A stretch of DNA of 64,000 nucleotides from Trochalopteron elliotii (taxonomy: Eukaryota > Chordata > Aves > Passeriformes > Leiothrichidae), in assembly GCA_024734555.1 (NCBI GenBank), contig JANPWX010000247.1, forward strand, positions 2,712,323-2,776,322, in the 5' to 3' direction. The notes under the pieces were generated by a model. That model did not search any database, was not told the origin of the DNA, and saw only the letters and a list, made by a program, of their open reading frames with translations. The translations under genes and the position numbers were made by a program. The first letter of the stretch is position 1. Every line of letters starts with the position of its first letter. This document shows, one piece after another, positions 59,706 through 64,000 of the stretch.

Positions 59706-62484
59706 TCTAATATTTGTGAAATTTTACACTAGCTTCTTTGGCATTTTGAAGTCTGAACAACTTTAGTCCTGCAAAGGAGCATTTTATTAATGTTGATTCA
59801 GAATCAGCCACAGATGAAGGAAGGCTCAGCTCAGAACTGTATTACTGTAGCAAGAGGTTAGCCCAGTTCCAGTTTTTATCAGTCTTTTCTCTTAAAGAAA
59901 GGATAGTTATTCACTTTCATAAACCTGGAAAAGGCCCAAAACTCTTGTTAAAGATGCTTGCAACAGGGAATACTGTGAATTTCCCCTTTGGTTCACTAGT
60001 ATTTACTTGTGATATTTTCTTCTGCTATAAAGATAAAGAATTGTTTAAAACTTATTGTGAGATTTTTCTAATGATTTTACCTTAATTTTGAGATGTTCTC
60101 CTTGAAAAATGTTAGAAATGTTGCTCATTGTATTCCAGTCCTCTGTATATTTTCCACTTTTTCTTATGCACCTTAAATAGGGCATTTTAAAAAAGACAAA
60201 GAAAAAGACAAAAAATGAAAATAAAAAGGAATCTATATATCTCTATATAAAGGTTTATACAAGGTACTTGAGGGTACAAGGACTATACTGGTACTTGGAA
60301 GAAGTGAGAGTAGCACTGGAATGTTATAAAAATATAGAAATAAAGGATGGTCAAAGAAACTGTTTTAGTCTTAGATCAAGTAAAAAGAATCATAGCAAAG
60401 ATCTTTTCTCTGCAGTTAGGCTCTATTTTATCATACTGCACTATGTATATTTTAATGTTAAAACATTGTCTCAGATGGCTCAGGAATATAAATCCTAAAA
60501 TTAACCTTTCTGTGATAAAGAGCTGCCAATGATATTCTGTATGTATATGTTGAAGGCTAGTCAAATGTTTCACCACCAGGGATGTCTTCTTCCCAGCAGG
60601 ATATAAGTAATATTAATAGAGCAAGATAAACACTTCATTGTCCTATAACATGCTCTGGTGAAACTATTCAGGCTGCCAAACCAATTCTGAATATGTGGGA
60701 AAGTGTTTTTGAAAGCAATACACAAAAGTAATCAAGAACAAAGAATATCTTTAGTTATATGCAGTTGGGGAGTATGCTCAGAATAAGCATGAACATTCTG
60801 CAAGACCAAGGAGAAGTCCTTGTTTTACTGTTTCTCTCACATCATTGGCTGGGCAGACTCTGATCCACATTGTCAGATTGCATCAAACATTACAGCTTCA
60901 GTAATGGCACAGTTCGTTAGAAGGGTACTTCACCAGACTAATAAAGGAGCCCCTTCTTCAGCAGATTTTTTCTTTTCTGATCAGGAAAACGGATACCCCC
61001 ACAGAACAACATTCAGGGATTAATCTGATTGGCAAAGGGAAGAAATGTGGAAGAGTCAAGATATGTCTGACTACTTATAAATAGCAGGAATTCTTGTTTG
61101 CAGGACACATTCTCATTCTAACTGAGAAAAGATCTTTTAGCAAATGTGTTTTTCTCTTAAAATATATATTGACAATCTTGTTCTTATAAAATAAAGAAAG
61201 ATGCCAACATTGTGTTTCAAAACACTTGTCTGGAATATATTTGAAGTTAAAATAATAGCTGCTTTGCAGGGCTCAGCTAAAACAAATATTGCATTTTTTA
61301 TTGAGTTTATTCTCTGTATATATCTATGCATTCATATAGAACTAAAAATTTAGCACGTCATAAATACCTGAGCTGCAAACAGTACAGTTTGAAATTAAAT
61401 GAATGCATATCCATTTTGATCCCATAGGTAAATGAATTAATAAATTTCAGGAGAGTACTAAATAATTTTATTTCATACAAAACCAGAAAATATGTATATT
61501 ACACATAGTAAAATCTATACTATGAAAATACTGTAAAAATTCTTATCATGTTATCAGATATCTGGTTGTGGAAATTATACTTAATTGGTATTATGAATAA
61601 AAAGTGTGACAATAAAGATCCAGTTCAGCTTTTAAATAGATGAACACTGTCAGAATAAATCCTATTACCTTATGCTTGATGTTGATATAATATTCTTTGA
61701 ATTTTATAAGAAAAAACTGAAAAGTTATTAAAAATAATGTCCCAAGCTTAAAGTTTGCTTAATGTGTACACTTTTTATATTTACAAGAGCATATATTGCT
61801 CCATGAACTAATTTTAAGAAAAGTAGTTTATTAAGAGTAATCTTCTGTATTTATCTGAGGATTGCATATTCAATATGAAATGAAGTTCACAGCAAACTAA
61901 AGTGTAAGTACTTTTGCAACAGGGGGGTATTTGAACATTTTACCTCTCTCTGCTGGAACTTTGTAAAATTTTGTAAGATTGGGATTTTGCCTAAAAATAC
62001 AAACGTTTGACCAAAAGGGTAAACAAGACAGAGATAAAAAGTCTTAGGGGAAGGAGAGGAAGGAATAAGGCTGTGATAATGACACCAGCCCTTTTGAGAA
62101 ACATGATGTCTAGAAAACCCATTTTCATATTCTTCTCTTTAAGGTGGAAAATTGATTGCCATTGTATCAGAGGGTCAGATTATTTAATAGGAAGGTCAGA
62201 TTTTCACTGATCTTCCTTAAATATTTAAGGACAATACATGCAAGCATCTATCTGTGTATGCTAACCCACAGATTTGTGTTATAGAAATAATTTCATGAGC
62301 ATGAATTTTATTTGGGAGTATGTATGGTAAATCATTTTACATCAGTCCATTTCTAATAACCTGATTGTATTTTTCTCAGGTATGACTGCTCAATCAACTA
62401 CCAACTCCTTAAAACATCACACCTCTTTCTTTTGCCTTCTTTCCTGTCACAAGTGCATTTTTCTGGAGGTAATTGCCATAAAGT
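59706..62484. other. AT-rich stretch without a recognised gene
   Basis: No gene, RNA or interspersed repeat recognised. The open frame 60820-61023 (plus) covers a locally GC-richer patch but has no known domain. Confidence 0.6.
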
Positions 62485-62510
62485 CATACATACATACATA
62501 CATACATACA

Positions 62511-62540
<30 letters not shown>
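62485..62540. repeat. (CATA)14 microsatellite
   Basis: Fourteen uninterrupted CATA units, followed directly by TGTATGTG, so the junction forms a 16-bp palindrome, ACATACATATGTATGT. Pure and long; likely polymorphic. Confidence 0.98.
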
Positions 62541-62541
<1 letters not shown>

Positions 62542-64000
62542 GTATGTGCATATCCATAGAATATTTCAGGAAGCTTTAAGTATTTAATAACAGTGTTTCA
62601 TATCAGTCTTTTAAACATTGTTTTCATAACAGTAGGAAGAGCCCAATCAAAAACATATGACTATATGTAGTAAACAATTTAGTTGCCTGCAAATTTTGAA
62701 GGCTTTCAATTTGTAGTATTCAGTAATAGTGTCTGTCTTATGTTACACACATTAAAAAAGTTTAGAAAAAGAAATTCAAAGTTAACAGTTGCATTTAAAA
62801 TTATAATGACTTGGAAGAATTTTTCAATATGAGGAAAAATGCAGCAATACATCAAATAAACCAGAATAAATAAGGATCATGGCCTAAAATAATATAAAAT
62901 TAGACTGATCCTAGAAAAAGCTCAGCTTATACAAAATTTGGCATGCAATGATCTGAAAAACAGATAATATCTAATGATATAAGTGCTTGGGAAACAGTCA
63001 TACTGGAATAGACCATGATTTAAATTGAAGGTCAAATCTGCAGAAGTTTATAATGAGATACAGTTTCAGTGAGGAAAAACAAAACAAAACAACAAATAAC
63101 AAGCATGTTCTGTTCAAAAATGTGAGAGAACTGTTAAGTGAAAATGCTGAACAAATTAAAAAGGGATAGATTCTTGTACTATTAAGTATTGGTGAAAATC
63201 AAGCAACACCAAGGTAAATATAACTTTTGCTTTTTGAATATGGCATCAGGATTTCTGCCACCCCGGCTTACAAGTAGAGTTGAAGAATATATCTTTCTGA
63301 GAAACTATAATAGAAAGTGTAAAACTATAATAGAAAGTGTACTGGTATATAAAAAATTATTTGTCACATATAACTTTCTGAATAGTCTTCATGTTAGAGA
63401 ATTTAGAAGGTAGACAGTAAAAGTTATCCTTAAACATTAAAAACTTGATGATAAAAAGAGGAAAAAAAAGGAGAATATTCAAAAATATATTCTTTGATAT
63501 TTGATGATGATTTTAGCCTGCTAAAATGTTTTCTAAGGTTGTGTAGGCAGAATGTTTTCTTTGGAAATGAAAAAGGGCTCTCTGAATTTAAACAACACAA
63601 CTGTGTTGCTTCTGCAATAGACAAAGCTTCAGGGCTTACATTTTAGAATCCATTAGAAATGTTGAAATATTTCACCTTGAAATGTCTGTATTAATTCTCT
63701 TCCTCTACTCCCCCTTCTTCCCAAATGCATTAAAAATTCAAGAAGTTTGAAAGCAGTATTCTTGTGGCTGTGCAAAAGCTTTTATTGGCAGCTTTTGCAT
63801 TTTCACTTTAGCAAATGGATTTTTAAAATCTTAATGAACTCTGGATTTGTGACCCACCACATTATTTCTGCTAAAGAAACAAACCATCTGGACAACACTT
63901 CTGTGGGGTTATTTGTATTTATTTAAATTAACAGCAGTGTATGTCATTTTCAACCATAACGAACTCTTTCCATTCAGGTGAATTCTCTGAAGTCTTTAAA
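62541..64000. other. AT-rich stretch to the window end
   Basis: No gene recognised. It contains a 20-bp-period duplication at 63302-63340 (AAACTATAATAGAAAGTGT twice). The last kilobase is plain AT-rich sequence. Confidence 0.6.
63302..63340 (+). repeat. Perfect short tandem duplication, 20-bp period
   Basis: AAACTATAATAGAAAGTGT occurs at 63302-63320 and again at 63322-63340 with no mismatch. The identity suggests a recent slippage event. Confidence 0.9.

Noticed and set aside
59548..59766. Open frame with Tyr-Leu-Ser-Ile repeats
   Set aside because: Product of the (TCTA)n microsatellite.

Overview
The window is AT-rich, CpG-poor, gene-free vertebrate nuclear DNA, almost certainly from a bird. 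The avian call rests on its interspersed repeats. Several CR1 LINE 3' ends are present, with signatures such as a tail of TTCTATGATTCT type and 'ACTAGATGAyCTCCAGAGGT'. Several solo long terminal repeats (LTRs) match avian endogenous-retrovirus styles from memory. I saw no mammalian SINEs or L1. I found no bacterial or organellar signal, no rRNA and no intact tRNA. I could not assign a confident protein-coding exon. Every open frame is short (longest 140 codons) and none recalls a known host protein; the only recognisable coding matter is decayed CR1 reverse transcriptase. The stretch is either a gene desert or the inside of a very large intron.

Layout. 1-51: edge of an LTR in minus orientation. 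52-13231: unannotated AT-rich sequence with short inverted repeats, one (TAAC)n repeat, an exon-like patch at 8318-8375 and an A/C-rich tract near 11.8-11.9 kb. 13232-13804: a minus-strand solo LTR flanked by a perfect 5-bp target duplication (GGGAT). 13810-22085: unique sequence with one CR1 3' end (about 16.14-16.24 kb) and inverted repeats. 22092-22407: a plus-strand solo LTR with a perfect 6-bp duplication (GGTACA). 25039-25600: a plus-strand solo LTR with a perfect 5-bp duplication (ATGGC) and a six-copy 15-bp array. 25757-25857: an unusual hairpin unit followed by its own inverted copy. About 27.64-27.96 kb: a GC-richer patch with a tRNA-like head. 33661-34270: two CR1 pieces. 51473-52930: a CR1 copy (minus) split by a 441-bp LTR, a clear nested insertion. 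53431-53750, 57961-58037 and 59456-59562: further CR1 ends. Microsatellites lie at 59625-59705 and 62485-62540.

Relative history: CR1 copies inserted and decayed; ERV LTRs came later (one landed inside a CR1), and the proviruses recombined down to solo LTRs. No genes work together here. Possible function would be regulatory; one AT-rich patch (48.82-48.99 kb) carries a perfect paired-homeodomain P3-type site close to an OTX-type site, and is offered only as a hypothesis. Repeat family assignments are from memory of consensus patterns, not from a search.
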